Positions 50,432 through 59,537 of a stretch of 64,000 nt of DNA are shown piece after piece. Every line of letters starts with the position of its first letter. Position 1 is the first letter of the stretch. The notes under the pieces are model-generated. The model ran no database searches. It saw only the letters and a list, made by a program, of their open reading frames with translations, and was not told where the DNA came from. The stretch spans positions 248,001 to 312,000 of the forward strand of contig JAFLBL010000003.1 of NCBI GenBank assembly GCA_017303855.1, in the 5' to 3' direction. Made by a program: the position numbers and the translations under genes. Origin of the DNA: Chitinophagales bacterium (GTDB lineage: Bacteria > Bacteroidota > Bacteroidia > Chitinophagales > Chitinophagaceae).

Positions 50432-50743
50432 TTATTCCTCCTTTTCTGTTTGCAGGTAAAAAGCAAAATTTTCAGTGGCCGCATCATTGGTCAGCTCTGT
50501 TGCCTGTACCGTACTCCCGGCTGTATACGCGGTTCCGGCAGTAATACCCATCCAGACAACCACGGCCAGACTGGCTACTGCGAGTACCGGTTTCAATACC
50601 ACTGTTGCAGGCCGGGCTTTTTGCTCCTGTTGTGCGGCAATGGTGGCCATCACACGGGTTGACAGATAGGGATTCATTGCTGTTTCCCGTTCTTCGCGGA
50701 TCAGCTCATCAATCCTGTTTTCTATATCCGTTTCTTTTTTCAT
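50432..50743 (-). CDS. Putative anti-sigma factor, single-helix membrane protein
   Basis: 103 residues. An N-terminal cytosolic helix-rich segment (IENRIDELIREERETAMNPY) is followed by a membrane helix (VLAVASLAVVVWMGITAGTA) and a short periplasmic tail. Position 41 bp downstream of an ECF sigma gene and the layout fit a cognate anti-sigma factor. No zinc-binding HxxxCxxC motif is present. The assignment rests on context. Confidence 0.65.
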   Translation of the reverse strand: MKKETDIENRIDELIREERETAMNPYLSTRVMATIAAQQEQKARPATVVLKPVLAVASLAVVVWMGITAGTAYTAGSTVQATELTNDAATENFAFYLQTEKEE

Positions 50744-50784
50744 AATCGCACCTGTTTAGTTAGACAATCGATGAAATCGGTTTC

Positions 50785-51321
50785 CTATGGGTGATGTAAT
50801 TTTTTTTTGAGATTTTCTTTTGCCCGGAGTAAGAGCTGTTCCACCGCCCCTTCACTAACGTCCATAATCAGGGCCACTTCCCGTTGTGGCAATTCTTCAT
50901 ACCGGCTGAGAATGAAAGCCATACGTTGTTTTTCAGGGAGTGCGTCTATCGCGTGGCGCAGCTGGCTTTTTTCTGCTTTTTCCGAAAGTTCCTGCTCCGG
51001 ACTTTTATTACCCGAAGGGAGTTGAAGCAACGCTGCAGTCATGGACCATAACGTTCTCCGTTTTCTTTTCTGCAAGGCGTTTAAACTTACATGCACTGCA
51101 ATCCGGAAGAGCCAGGTGGAAAATGAGGAGCGGCCCTGAAAAGAAGACAATGACTGGTATACTTTCACAAATACTTCCTGGGTAATATCTTCCGCATCTT
51201 CTTTCTGGTGTACATAACCCATTACAATACGAAACACCGACGCTTCGTATTTTTTTACCAATACGTTGAAACCGGCAGTATGACCGTCGAGTATTGATTG
51301 TATGAGCACTGTTTCCTGCAT
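50785..51321 (-). CDS. ECF RNA polymerase sigma factor
   Basis: 178 residues from ATG 51321; upstream starts at 51354 (ATG) and 51384 (GTG) would add 11 or 21 residues. Region 2 is seen in FNVLVKKYEASVFRIVMGYV and EDAEDITQEVFVKVYQ, and region 4 in LPEKQRMAFILSRYEELPQR and MDVSEGAVEQLLLRAKENLK. It likely directs transcription of its own operon (anti-sigma, Spy-like, DUF2202, Gly-rich protein) in response to envelope or metal stress, as similar clusters do. Confidence 0.9.
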   Translation of the reverse strand: MQETVLIQSILDGHTAGFNVLVKKYEASVFRIVMGYVHQKEDAEDITQEVFVKVYQSLSSFQGRSSFSTWLFRIAVHVSLNALQKRKRRTLWSMTAALLQLPSGNKSPEQELSEKAEKSQLRHAIDALPEKQRMAFILSRYEELPQREVALIMDVSEGAVEQLLLRAKENLKKKLHHP

Positions 51322-51533
51322 GGAAATAAATTCCGGGAAACTAAAGAACTTCATTTTACACGGTTGAGGAGTAACCAAAGTCACGGCCCGACGCTTATTT
51401 AATCAGTTCCTGTACTGACTTCCGTTCAATCATAGCGGTTTTGTAAGTAAAAAGAGGCCGGTGTCTGTTTGGTACGTATGCACTAAACAGTCATATTTAT
51501 ACGTATGTATTCTGTATATCCGTAACAATTTTT

Positions 51534-51541
51534 TATCTTTG
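51534..51541 (+). promoter_or_regulatory. -7 promoter element for the SulP gene
   Basis: TATCTTTG matches TAnnTTTG and lies 26 bp before the GTG start at 51568. The divergent sigma gene begins about 180-210 bp away. Confidence 0.5.
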
Positions 51542-51567
51542 CACCTACACTCAACTCTTTATTTACT

Positions 51568-53118
51568 GTGAAGCGCACAATCAGGTACTACCGGCTGATG
51601 TGGACAAGACATGACCTGCCCGCCGGTCTTACCGTTTTTCTGGTCGCCCTCCCGCTTTGCCTGGGAATAGCCAACGCATCAGGGGCACCGGTTTATGCAG
51701 GTTTATTATCCGGTATCATTGGCGGTCTGGTAGTATCATTGCTCAGCGGATCTCACCTCAGTGTTTCTGGCCCGGCTGCCGGACTTACCACATTAGTTGC
51801 TTCTTCCATCATTTCGCTTGGCGGTTATTCCGTGTTCCTCCTGGCAGTAATTGTGGCCGGCGTATTTCAGTTATTGATCGGTTTGCTCAAAGCCGGTAAA
51901 ATTTCCAATTACTTTCCTTCCTCTGTCATCAAAGGCATGCTGGCCGCTATCGGTATTATGCTGATCTCAAAACAGATTCCGATGGCCCTGGGTCTGGATA
52001 AACCCGATTTCTGGAACAGTGGTTTTTCGCAGCTCTTTACCTCTACTGAATTCAGCAGCAATTTTAATCACCTGAACCAGCATATTACCAGGGGCGCGCT
52101 CATCATTACCGTTGTTTCCCTGGCTATTCTGATAATATGGCAACAACCTTTTGCCAAAAAACTCCGGGTAATTCCTGCACCGCTCGCCGTAGTAATCACC
52201 GGTATTCTATTACACCTGTTATTCACGCACGGAATGCCCGGTTTGTTTCTGCGCACCACACAGTCAGTTAATGTGCCTTCCAATATTTTTGCTGAAATCA
52301 GTTTTCCCGACTTCAGCCAGTTGTTCTCGAATATGGAAATCTGGAAAGCCGGTTTGCTGATCGGCGGACTGGCCAGTCTCGAAACCCTTCTTTGTGTGGA
52401 GGCGATTGATAAACTGGACCGCCATAACCGGATTACACCGGTAAACCGGGAAATGCTGGCGCAAGGCGTAGGTAATATTGCCTGCGGACTGTTAGGCGCT
52501 ATTCCCATGACAGCTGTTGTGGTACGCGGCGCTGCCAATGCCGATGCAGGTGCACGAACCAAACTCTCCTCCTTTACGCACGGCGCCTTCCTGTTGCTGG
52601 CCGTTCTGTTGATTCCTTTTTTACTCAATATGATTCCGCTGGCGTCCTTAGCCGCCATCCTGATTATGACCGGTTATAACCTCGCCAAACCGAAGTTGTT
52701 TCTGAATATGTGGAGCCTGGGGCTGAAACAGTTTCTGCCGTTTATTATAACCATAATTGTTATCCTGTCCACCGATCTGCTGATCGGCGTGAGTATCGGA
52801 CTTATGATTTCCATTTATTTTATCGTGCAGAATAATTTCCGTGATGAGTTCCGGATGGCCCATCATAAAAATCATGATACCGAGTTTTATGAAATACAAC
52901 TGAACAGCAACGTAACCTTCCTTAATAAAGTTAAACTGCGGGATACGCTGGATAAAATTCCGGAATACAGCGTTCTGCATATTGACGGCAGTGCCTGTAA
53001 TTTTATAGATTATGATATTCTTGAAATAATCAGTGAATATGCGAACAAAGCACATGACCGGCATATTGAACTGCACCTGAAAGGAATTGAAAAAGTAAAT
53101 ACCACCGCGATACACTGA
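51568..53118 (+). CDS. SulP family inorganic anion transporter with STAS domain
   Basis: 516 residues from a GTG at 51568; ATG 51598 would remove ten residues. DLPAGLTVFLVALPLCLGIA and NASGAPVYAGLLSGIIGGLV are SulP signatures, with about 11-14 membrane segments. The C-terminal part (VKLRDTLDKIPEYSVLHIDG, NFIDYDILEIISEYA) is a STAS domain. SulP proteins carry bicarbonate, sulfate or other anions; no carbonic anhydrase or sulfate genes adjoin, so substrate is open. Confidence 0.9.
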   Translation: MKRTIRYYRLMWTRHDLPAGLTVFLVALPLCLGIANASGAPVYAGLLSGIIGGLVVSLLSGSHLSVSGPAAGLTTLVASSIISLGGYSVFLLAVIVAGVFQLLIGLLKAGKISNYFPSSVIKGMLAAIGIMLISKQIPMALGLDKPDFWNSGFSQLFTSTEFSSNFNHLNQHITRGALIITVVSLAILIIWQQPFAKKLRVIPAPLAVVITGILLHLLFTHGMPGLFLRTTQSVNVPSNIFAEISFPDFSQLFSNMEIWKAGLLIGGLASLETLLCVEAIDKLDRHNRITPVNREMLAQGVGNIACGLLGAIPMTAVVVRGAANADAGARTKLSSFTHGAFLLLAVLLIPFLLNMIPLASLAAILIMTGYNLAKPKLFLNMWSLGLKQFLPFIITIIVILSTDLLIGVSIGLMISIYFIVQNNFRDEFRMAHHKNHDTEFYEIQLNSNVTFLNKVKLRDTLDKIPEYSVLHIDGSACNFIDYDILEIISEYANKAHDRHIELHLKGIEKVNTTAIH

Positions 53119-53214
53119 TAATAAACAAAATAGAACTGCTTTAAACGGCTTTAACTTTTCACTGGGGGAGTGACCAATGATAAAAATGTATCTTTAGTTA
53201 CTAAAACCCCGGTT

Positions 53215-53649
53215 ATGAAAAAAATGCTCTGCCTGCCGGTATTCATATTATTTTTAAGCGCCTGCGGAAATAATGATACAGAACCCGAAGTACTCCCGGC
53301 CACTGAAATCAGTTTATGGAAAGCTAATCTGGATTCCGGTCTTCTTCGTATGGAAAAACAGGTGGTACCCGGTCTCGATACTATCACAACGGAAAGTATT
53401 GTCAGTTATATGAGCGGCGTAAATTTTAAACCGGAGTATGTAAAAACATCGGGCGACACTCTTTATTTACGCATCGCTGATGCCACATACCTGACCCAAC
53501 AAATGGGTTCCTCCGGCGCAGAAGCCTGGCTGGCCGAACTGGTATATAATTGTACAGAAATACCCGGTATCCGGTTTGTAAACCTCGACTTCGAAGAAGG
53601 CGACCATGCCCAACCAGGCACCTACCGAAGGGAATCCTTCATAAAATAA
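53215..53649 (+). CDS. Lipoprotein, GerMN-like domain (tentative)
   Basis: 144 residues from the ATG at 53215. The signal peptide ends in lipobox LSAC. The C-terminal half (SGDTLYLRIADATYLTQQMG, AEAWLAELVYNCTEIPGI, RFVNLDFEEGDHAQPG) resembles GerMN/sporulation-type domains, but the match is by eye. It is probably attached to the inner or outer membrane facing the periplasm. It is followed directly by an intrinsic terminator shared with the convergent cytochrome gene. Confidence 0.7.
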   Translation: MKKMLCLPVFILFLSACGNNDTEPEVLPATEISLWKANLDSGLLRMEKQVVPGLDTITTESIVSYMSGVNFKPEYVKTSGDTLYLRIADATYLTQQMGSSGAEAWLAELVYNCTEIPGIRFVNLDFEEGDHAQPGTYRRESFIK

Positions 53650-53650
53650 A

Positions 53651-53679
53651 AAAAGGGGAGATGATTGTCTCCCCTTTTT
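53651..53679. terminator. Intrinsic terminator
   Basis: AAAAGGGGAGA, loop, TCTCCCCTTTTT forms a GC-rich stem flanked by A/T runs directly after the stop of the lipoprotein gene. It could also end transcripts from the opposite strand after the heptamer array. Confidence 0.85.
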
Positions 53680-53683
53680 CATT

Positions 53684-53745
53684 TCCCCACTCCCCACTCC
53701 CCACTCTCCACTTTCCACTCTCCACTCACCACTCACCACTCACTA
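53684..53745 (-). repeat. Heptamer array starting at the cytochrome stop codon
   Basis: Read on the minus strand from the TAG stop: TGAGTGG three times, AGAGTGG, AAAGTGG, AGAGTGG, then GGAGTGG twice, all with 7-bp period. Confidence 0.85.
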
Positions 53746-54756
53746 TTTAACCACTTTCATATCTCCCATCTTCCATTCCTTATCATCCGTACCCGGGTAT
53801 TTGTTGATTTTATTTGGCATTGGCTTTACCGTACGCAGGTAAGCATATAATGCTTTCAGATCGCTGTCCGTCATACCTGAATAATCGGCCAATGGCATCA
53901 CGGTATTTTGTTTACCCGGATAAGCGGTAATGTTTTTAGCATCCCTGTACAAGGTAAATTTATTCAAAAACTGTTCCTCCGTCCAGCTGCCGATACCGGT
54001 AGAGTCGGGAGTAATGTTTGCCGACATCACCCTGAAATCTTCATGTGTGAACAAATTGCCGCCTGCATAGATACGGGCAAAATTAAACGCGCCTTTTTCA
54101 AACGGGGTATGACAGGTGGCACAATCGGCAATGGTAATCAGGTATTCTCCATATTTAACCGGGTCCGTTTCTGCCGGTTTGCTATTTCCTTCCACAGAGG
54201 GTTTTAATGCCGGTGCCGGATAGGCCATACTGATTGGAATCATCAGCTGACGGGCGGGAACTTTTTTATAAATAGGTTTCAGCGTACGCAGATACGCAAT
54301 AATATTCAGCAGATCCTCTCTGGCCATTTTATTATAACTCACGTAGGGCATCAATGGAAACAAAGTGTCTCCGTTTTTACTGATCCCCTGGGTGATGGAA
54401 CGCAGAATTTCTTCATCCGTCCAGCTGCCGATTCCTGTTTCTTTATCCGGTGTAATATTTTTCGCATAGATCGTACCGGGGATGGCTTCGAGCAGGCGGC
54501 TGTCATATTTCAGGCCACCGCTTCCTTCCGTGCCCGGCACTACCGGTCCGGAAAATCTGGAAAAATCCCTTTCACTGTGACAATGTATACAAGCCGCCAC
54601 GTGATTGGCCAGGTAACGGCCGCGTTCCACTGCCTTGGCCAGTGAATCCGCTTTTTTCTTTTCAGACAAATCAGAGGAACTGTTATTACAGGAAGAAAAC
54701 CAGGCAGCGGCAAATACACCTGTGCATAGTACCGCCAGGGCAAATAACTTTTTCAT
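53743..54756 (-). CDS. Diheme cytochrome c lipoprotein
   Basis: 337 residues from the ATG at 54756; upstream frame adds 22 unsupported residues. The signal peptide ends in SSC (Cys23), a lipobox. Two heme c sites are CIHCH (C56-H60) and CATCH. Flanking NITPDKETGIGSWTDEEI and NITPDSTGIGSWTEEQF show two similar cytochrome domains, each with a downstream Met ligand (PLMPY, VMPLADY). It would carry electrons in the periplasm. No partner dehydrogenase is nearby. Confidence 0.88.
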   Translation of the reverse strand: MKKLFALAVLCTGVFAAAWFSSCNNSSSDLSEKKKADSLAKAVERGRYLANHVAACIHCHSERDFSRFSGPVVPGTEGSGGLKYDSRLLEAIPGTIYAKNITPDKETGIGSWTDEEILRSITQGISKNGDTLFPLMPYVSYNKMAREDLLNIIAYLRTLKPIYKKVPARQLMIPISMAYPAPALKPSVEGNSKPAETDPVKYGEYLITIADCATCHTPFEKGAFNFARIYAGGNLFTHEDFRVMSANITPDSTGIGSWTEEQFLNKFTLYRDAKNITAYPGKQNTVMPLADYSGMTDSDLKALYAYLRTVKPMPNKINKYPGTDDKEWKMGDMKVVK

Positions 54757-54830
54757 ACTGATGGTTAGTTGGTTGGTTAAGATTGTTTCAGGTATAAAAG
54801 ATACTAAACATTCTTTACCCATCCCGCTTT

Positions 54831-56036
54831 TCAGAAAGAATAGCCCAGGCTGAAGGTGAGCGGAACCATTACCCCGTCATTGTTCGGAAATAGATTTCCA
54901 TTGGAGAAATGGGCAATACGAAGACCCAGGTTCAGGTTTTTATTTTTACCGGTAAATACGCCCATACCCATCTGGTCGAGGAAAGTGAATTTTTCCCCGG
55001 TATCCAGTCCATCCATTTTTGTTTTAGATATAAAAGAAGGTCCGGCCACCGAATACTCCAGGTAAAAATCCGTTTTCTTTGACCGGATGGTATGAAAACG
55101 CATCATCGGATACGCACTCAGTGTAAAAAAATTTGTTCCGGTACCGTCTGTTTTCCAGAAACCGGCCTGCAGTCCCCAGTCCAGCGAAAACACTTTGCGG
55201 CTATGAAAGAGATTGTGCTGGTAATTCAGTAATAAACCATGACGGGCTCTTACTTCGCCACCCCAGAAAATCGGAATCACACCTTTGGATACAAAATTAT
55301 TGGTTCCATAGCCCAGGCCGTTTGTGGCATACGCCACCGACATAATCTGTTTGGGGAAATGATACCCTGCTTTCTTCACTACGTCCACCCGTTCGGCAGT
55401 AAGCTCGCGCAATGTATAATGAAAACCGGCGGAATGAAAAACAGTTGCCGGTTGTAGCTCTTTATCATTAGCAGGTGAATACGTGGTTCCTACCTGCAGG
55501 TCCCATTTATGATTCAGTTTGTATTGCAGGCTGGCACCAAATAATCCGGTGGCATAGGAAGCGCTTTTTACAACCGGCCGGTCATACATATTAAAACCAC
55601 GGCGCATGATCAGCCCCAGCCCGGCTTCCGTATTCAAGGCTATTTTCTTTGACAAGGGTAATTTACCGGATACGGTAAGTCCCGCCACATTCATCCATAC
55701 AGTAAGTGTCTGATTGGTATTATTCACGTCCCTGTATTCCACCCATTTTACCGGGCGCATGTAGGTGATCTGTGCAGCTATATTTTTATTGAATTCGTGA
55801 CCCACCAGTACCAGCCGTACAGCTGTATGCGGCACTTTCACAGAGCCCACGGTATTGCCCGGTTGCAATTGCCGGGTGGAAAACGGATAGTTGATGGACC
55901 CTATATTCACCCCAAAGAAAGTATTCTTCATAGCGGGTGAATATTGTCCCCTGAAACTCTGTGCGGATACATCCATCAGCAACAGGAGGAATAAAATAAT
56001 AAATCCGGTCTTTCTGAATGAATACAGTAATGTCAT
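54831..56036 (-). CDS. PagL-like lipid A 3-O-deacylase / acyloxyacyl hydrolase
   Basis: 401 residues from ATG 56036, which overlaps the nagA stop by 4 bases and starts a signal peptide (TGFIILFLLLLMDVSAQ). The C-terminal part has the family pattern: EYSVAGPSFISKTKMDGLDT, KFTFLDQMGMGVFTGKNKNL and the catalytic His-x-Ser in RIAHFSNGNLFPNNDG. PagL removes an acyl chain from lipid A in the outer membrane. The protein is more than twice the usual 150-180 residue length, with an added N-terminal barrel-like region. Coupling to nagA is unusual. Confidence 0.78.
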   Translation of the reverse strand: MTLLYSFRKTGFIILFLLLLMDVSAQSFRGQYSPAMKNTFFGVNIGSINYPFSTRQLQPGNTVGSVKVPHTAVRLVLVGHEFNKNIAAQITYMRPVKWVEYRDVNNTNQTLTVWMNVAGLTVSGKLPLSKKIALNTEAGLGLIMRRGFNMYDRPVVKSASYATGLFGASLQYKLNHKWDLQVGTTYSPANDKELQPATVFHSAGFHYTLRELTAERVDVVKKAGYHFPKQIMSVAYATNGLGYGTNNFVSKGVIPIFWGGEVRARHGLLLNYQHNLFHSRKVFSLDWGLQAGFWKTDGTGTNFFTLSAYPMMRFHTIRSKKTDFYLEYSVAGPSFISKTKMDGLDTGEKFTFLDQMGMGVFTGKNKNLNLGLRIAHFSNGNLFPNNDGVMVPLTFSLGYSF

Positions 56037-57133
56037 AGCAGTTTGATTAGCGCCAGTGATTCGTCCAGCAACAGCAGGGACGAAGTATATCCTTTTTGAA
56101 TTTTTCCGTATTGTTGATCGAGTCCCATCACGCGGGCCGGGTAAAGACTGCACATACGCAGGGCTTCTTCTCGGGAGATACCGGCAAAAGCCACCAGGTT
56201 CTGTACGGCTTTCAGCATTGTCAGTGCGGAGCCGCTGAGTATACCAGCGGATTCATATTTATCCCCCTGTAATGTATGCGGATACAATCCTTCCGCCGTA
56301 TCGGTTACCGCGTCGGTTATTACAAACAACCGCTCGCCCATAGCTTTCTTAGCAATACGGATGGCCGCATAATCCACATGGTAGCCATCCGGAATAATAC
56401 TGGCCATCACGCGTTCATCATCCATCGTGGCACCGGCCAGTCCGGGTTCACGATGTTGCAACGGGCTCATGGCATTAAATAAATGTGTAACAGCGCGGAT
56501 GCCCAGGTCAAATCCGGCAACCGCCTGCTGATATCCTGCATTACTGTGCCCGGCTGAAATAATTATGCCGTACGATTGAATCAGCGAAATAATTTCCGGG
56601 CTGACCATTTCAGGGGCCAGGGTGATTATTTTAATAACCCCCTTGCCATATTCAAGCAACTCTGTTGCCTGTGCAATTGTAGGAGAGTGAATAAACGCTT
56701 CAATATGGGCGCCTCTTTTTATGGGGTTAATCCATGGACCTTCTATATGCAAACCCGGTATGCCGGTACCGCCCTGTTGCCAATAGGCACGTATGGCATC
56801 AATACTTTTATAAAAAACGTCGTAAGCATTGGTGGCCACCGTTGGCATACAGATAGCAGCACCACCGGAACGGCAATACGCATTCAGTTTTACCAGCGAC
56901 GCAGCTTCCGGATATACGGCCAGCAGTTTACCATATGCTCCGTATATCTGCAGGTCAATAAAAGCCGGAACAAGCAAGGAATCAGGGAAGGATTCCACCG
57001 GCAGATCAGCCGGCAGTTCAGCCGCCGGCAACAGTTCCTTAATAAGCTCTCCCTCCGTAATTACGGCATAATTTTCCAGCCAGTTTTCACCCGTGAAAAC
57101 ACGACCGGCCAGTATGGCTTTTTGTGACTGCAT
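56033..57133 (-). CDS. nagA: N-acetylglucosamine-6-phosphate deacetylase
   Basis: 366 residues. Amidohydrolase fold motifs: FIDLQIYGAYGKLLAVYP, GLHIEGPWINPIKRGAH, GHSNAGY, VTHLFNAMSPLQHREPG and the catalytic Asp in FVITDAVTDT. The first metal motif is QIY instead of HxH, as in E. coli-type NagA. It converts GlcNAc-6-P to GlcN-6-P in amino sugar catabolism and cell wall recycling. The PagL-like gene overlaps its stop by 4 bases, so the two are translated together. Confidence 0.9.
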   Translation of the reverse strand: MQSQKAILAGRVFTGENWLENYAVITEGELIKELLPAAELPADLPVESFPDSLLVPAFIDLQIYGAYGKLLAVYPEAASLVKLNAYCRSGGAAICMPTVATNAYDVFYKSIDAIRAYWQQGGTGIPGLHIEGPWINPIKRGAHIEAFIHSPTIAQATELLEYGKGVIKIITLAPEMVSPEIISLIQSYGIIISAGHSNAGYQQAVAGFDLGIRAVTHLFNAMSPLQHREPGLAGATMDDERVMASIIPDGYHVDYAAIRIAKKAMGERLFVITDAVTDTAEGLYPHTLQGDKYESAGILSGSALTMLKAVQNLVAFAGISREEALRMCSLYPARVMGLDQQYGKIQKGYTSSLLLLDESLALIKLL

Positions 57134-57273
57134 TCAGCCCGAAGATAATGGAAAGAGAAAGAACCAAGAGCCTGAGAGGCCAGGATGCCAAAGAAAAATC
57201 AACTATCAAACACCAATCCCTCCTTAGACAAATTGATTGAAATTTGGTCATTACTAATGACTAACGACTGGAT

Positions 57274-57963
57274 CTAGCCCACCACAAACCGGTACCCCAC
57301 TCCCTTTATCGTAATGATCTCCAGAGAAGAGTCTGCTTTCAAAAAGCCCCGCAACTTGGTGATATACACATCCAGGTTACGGCTGTTAAAGAAAGAATCA
57401 TTGCCCCAGAGCAGGTTGAGAATATCGCGGCGGTCGATGATTTTATCGCGGTTCTCATATAGTAATTTGAGTAATTCACTTTCCCGGAAAGACAGCTTAC
57501 GTTCCTCCTCCCCGTTGACCAGCAACTGACGGTTGAGCTGGAAACTGAATTTTCCCATGGTAACCGTATTGCCCTGAATTTTTTGTGGTCCTTCTGGTTT
57601 ACTGCGCAGGAGGTTCTGAATGCGCACAATCAGTTCCTCCATACTGAAAGGCTTACGGATATAATCATTTCCTCCACTGGCAAAGCCTTTAACTACATCC
57701 TCCGTCTGGGTTTTTGCCGTAAGAAAAATGATCGGCACCTCTTCCTGCAATGATCGGATTTCATCCGCAAGTGTAAAGCCGTCCTTATTGGGCAGCATCA
57801 CATCCAGCACACAAATATCCGGTGCTGATTTTTTAAACAGCTCCGTCACTTTTGCCCCATCCGTTTCCATGATGACTTCGAACCCCCGGCTCTCCAGGCT
57901 TTCCCGGACTATCTTACCCAGGAAAACCTCATCTTCCACATATAATACTTTTATCTTGCTCAT
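57274..57963 (-). CDS. OmpR/PhoB-family response regulator
   Basis: 229 residues. Receiver domain with phospho-acceptor Asp in ICVLDVMLPNKDGF (about residue 54), the Thr in PIIFLTAK and Lys in YIRKPFSMEEL. The winged helix has LSFRESELLKLLYENRDK and ITKLRGFLKADSSLEI. Its ATG overlaps the kinase stop by 4 bases, a coupled two-component pair resembling RprXY of Bacteroides in layout. TTAACC direct repeats in front of the kinase gene are a probable target. Confidence 0.92.
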   Translation of the reverse strand: MSKIKVLYVEDEVFLGKIVRESLESRGFEVIMETDGAKVTELFKKSAPDICVLDVMLPNKDGFTLADEIRSLQEEVPIIFLTAKTQTEDVVKGFASGGNDYIRKPFSMEELIVRIQNLLRSKPEGPQKIQGNTVTMGKFSFQLNRQLLVNGEEERKLSFRESELLKLLYENRDKIIDRRDILNLLWGNDSFFNSRNLDVYITKLRGFLKADSSLEIITIKGVGYRFVVG

Positions 57964-59447
57964 ACATTACGCTTTGGTAAACTGATGCTAAAACAGCTGC
58001 CTCCGCCTTCCGCCTGTTCAACCGAAATAGCACCCTGGTGCTTTTGTACCACCTGGGAAACATAACTGAGTCCGAGCCCGTACCCCTTGGCATTATGGGT
58101 ATCGCCATGCGGCACCCGGAAAAATTTGTCAAATACTTTCCCCTGGTATTCTTCGGGTATGCCGATCCCGTTATCGGTAACGGTTAACCGGATAGTTGAT
58201 GCATCCCCGTTCAGTTTTATCCATATAGCAGGATTTTGTTCTCCCCGGTATTTGATGGCATTGTCCACCAGGTTGAAAATAACACTGAGCAGGTGCAGCC
58301 GGTCTCCCTGTAGTTCTGTCTCTCCTTCATACTGCACATCTGTTTTGATATGAAATTTATCCAGTTGCAGCTTCAGCGATTCCAGCACTTCTGTTACCAG
58401 CCCCCGCAAATTCACCATTTCATATTTCAGTTCGATGCCCTGGCTTTCAAACATGGAAAGTTTGAGTACTTTATCCACCAGCAGGCTCAGCCGGTTCAGT
58501 TCATGTTGTGATATATCAAGGTATTCCCGGGTACGGGCGGGATCGTCCATCGCGTTGAAGTTTTTTAATGCTTCAATGGCCACCCCTACCGTGGCAATCG
58601 GCGTTTTGAGTTCATGGGTGATATTACTGATAAACTCATTTTTTAATTCCGCCAGTTTGCGATGTTTACGCAGATTCTTATTCAATACCCAAAATGCGAG
58701 TATGGTAATAAAAAGCAGTAATACTGCAAATATCACGGGCTGTGCTATCCGGCGCATCAGATATGGCCAGGCATTATCAATCGAAACGGAGTAGGTCAGG
58801 GGTTTGGCAATACCGATGGTAACGCCCCCGAAATTTCGTTTACGCCCTGGGAGTGCCTTCTCTGTTTTATGAATGGTAAAAGCGAGTTGTAGTTTTTCTC
58901 TTTTAAGCGCCAGCCGGTAGGCTGAGTCAATCTCTGTGATGCGAATACTGTCCTGCAGTGAATCGACTCCATATAAAAAACTAAACACCTGGTCCCTTTC
59001 ACCCGGAGGCGGCGGCATGTTCATTTCAATTTTTACAGAATCCGTTTCGCCGGCAATCGTCGAAGCGGTTTGCATAGAAATCAGCATGGCTTTTTTTCGC
59101 TTGCCCATCTGGTGCTCTATCGAATCCGCCATCTTATCACGGATGACATTGATGGATGAAATAACCTGCTCGCGGCCCTCGCCCGGAATCGCAATGCCCC
59201 TGTGATTGTCCCGGATATAGACCCGCATTTTCCCTTTCTCCCCGCTATCTGTTACCTGTCTGTCAAGTTTAAATTTAGCCACCTGGAGTTTCATCATTTC
59301 CTCCCGGAAAAGCATTTCTGTTTTCAACTGCAGGGTCTTTTCTTCCCGTTTATAATTCTCCACCAGCCAGTATACCAGAAAGGCGGTGATGCCGAGCAAG
59401 GAAAGCAGCATCAAAAGGGGAGGGGTTATACCGGGGCGTTTTTTCAT
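57960..59447 (-). CDS. Sensor histidine kinase, two-component partner of the OmpR-type regulator
   Basis: 495 residues. Two membrane helices flank a periplasmic sensor of about 190 residues (first LLMLLSLLGITAFLVYWLV, second VIFAVLLLFITILAFWVL). The kinase has FISNITHELKTPIATVG with the phospho-acceptor His, N-box VIFNLVDNAIKYRGE, and GYGLGLSYVSQVVQ. The sensed signal is unknown. It is divergent from the GLPGLI gene across a region with TTAACC repeats, suggesting autoregulation. Confidence 0.92.
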   Translation of the reverse strand: MKKRPGITPPLLMLLSLLGITAFLVYWLVENYKREEKTLQLKTEMLFREEMMKLQVAKFKLDRQVTDSGEKGKMRVYIRDNHRGIAIPGEGREQVISSINVIRDKMADSIEHQMGKRKKAMLISMQTASTIAGETDSVKIEMNMPPPPGERDQVFSFLYGVDSLQDSIRITEIDSAYRLALKREKLQLAFTIHKTEKALPGRKRNFGGVTIGIAKPLTYSVSIDNAWPYLMRRIAQPVIFAVLLLFITILAFWVLNKNLRKHRKLAELKNEFISNITHELKTPIATVGVAIEALKNFNAMDDPARTREYLDISQHELNRLSLLVDKVLKLSMFESQGIELKYEMVNLRGLVTEVLESLKLQLDKFHIKTDVQYEGETELQGDRLHLLSVIFNLVDNAIKYRGEQNPAIWIKLNGDASTIRLTVTDNGIGIPEEYQGKVFDKFFRVPHGDTHNAKGYGLGLSYVSQVVQKHQGAISVEQAEGGGSCFSISLPKRNV

Positions 59448-59480
59448 TTCACTACAAAAATAATCATTCCGCAGACCCTG

Positions 59481-59530
59481 TTAAGCGCTCTTAACCTTTA
59501 TTAACCTTATAGATAGCTGGGTTAACCTTC
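59481..59530. promoter_or_regulatory. TTAACC direct repeats, candidate OmpR-type operator
   Basis: TTAAGCGCTC at 59481, TTAACCTTTA at 59491, TTAACCTTAT at 59501 and TTAACCTTC at 59522 form hexamers in 10-bp phase (one helical turn), with the last about two turns further. This spacing is typical for OmpR/PhoB dimers. The site lies between the divergent kinase and GLPGLI genes. Confidence 0.55.
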
Positions 59531-59537
59531 GGTGTTT

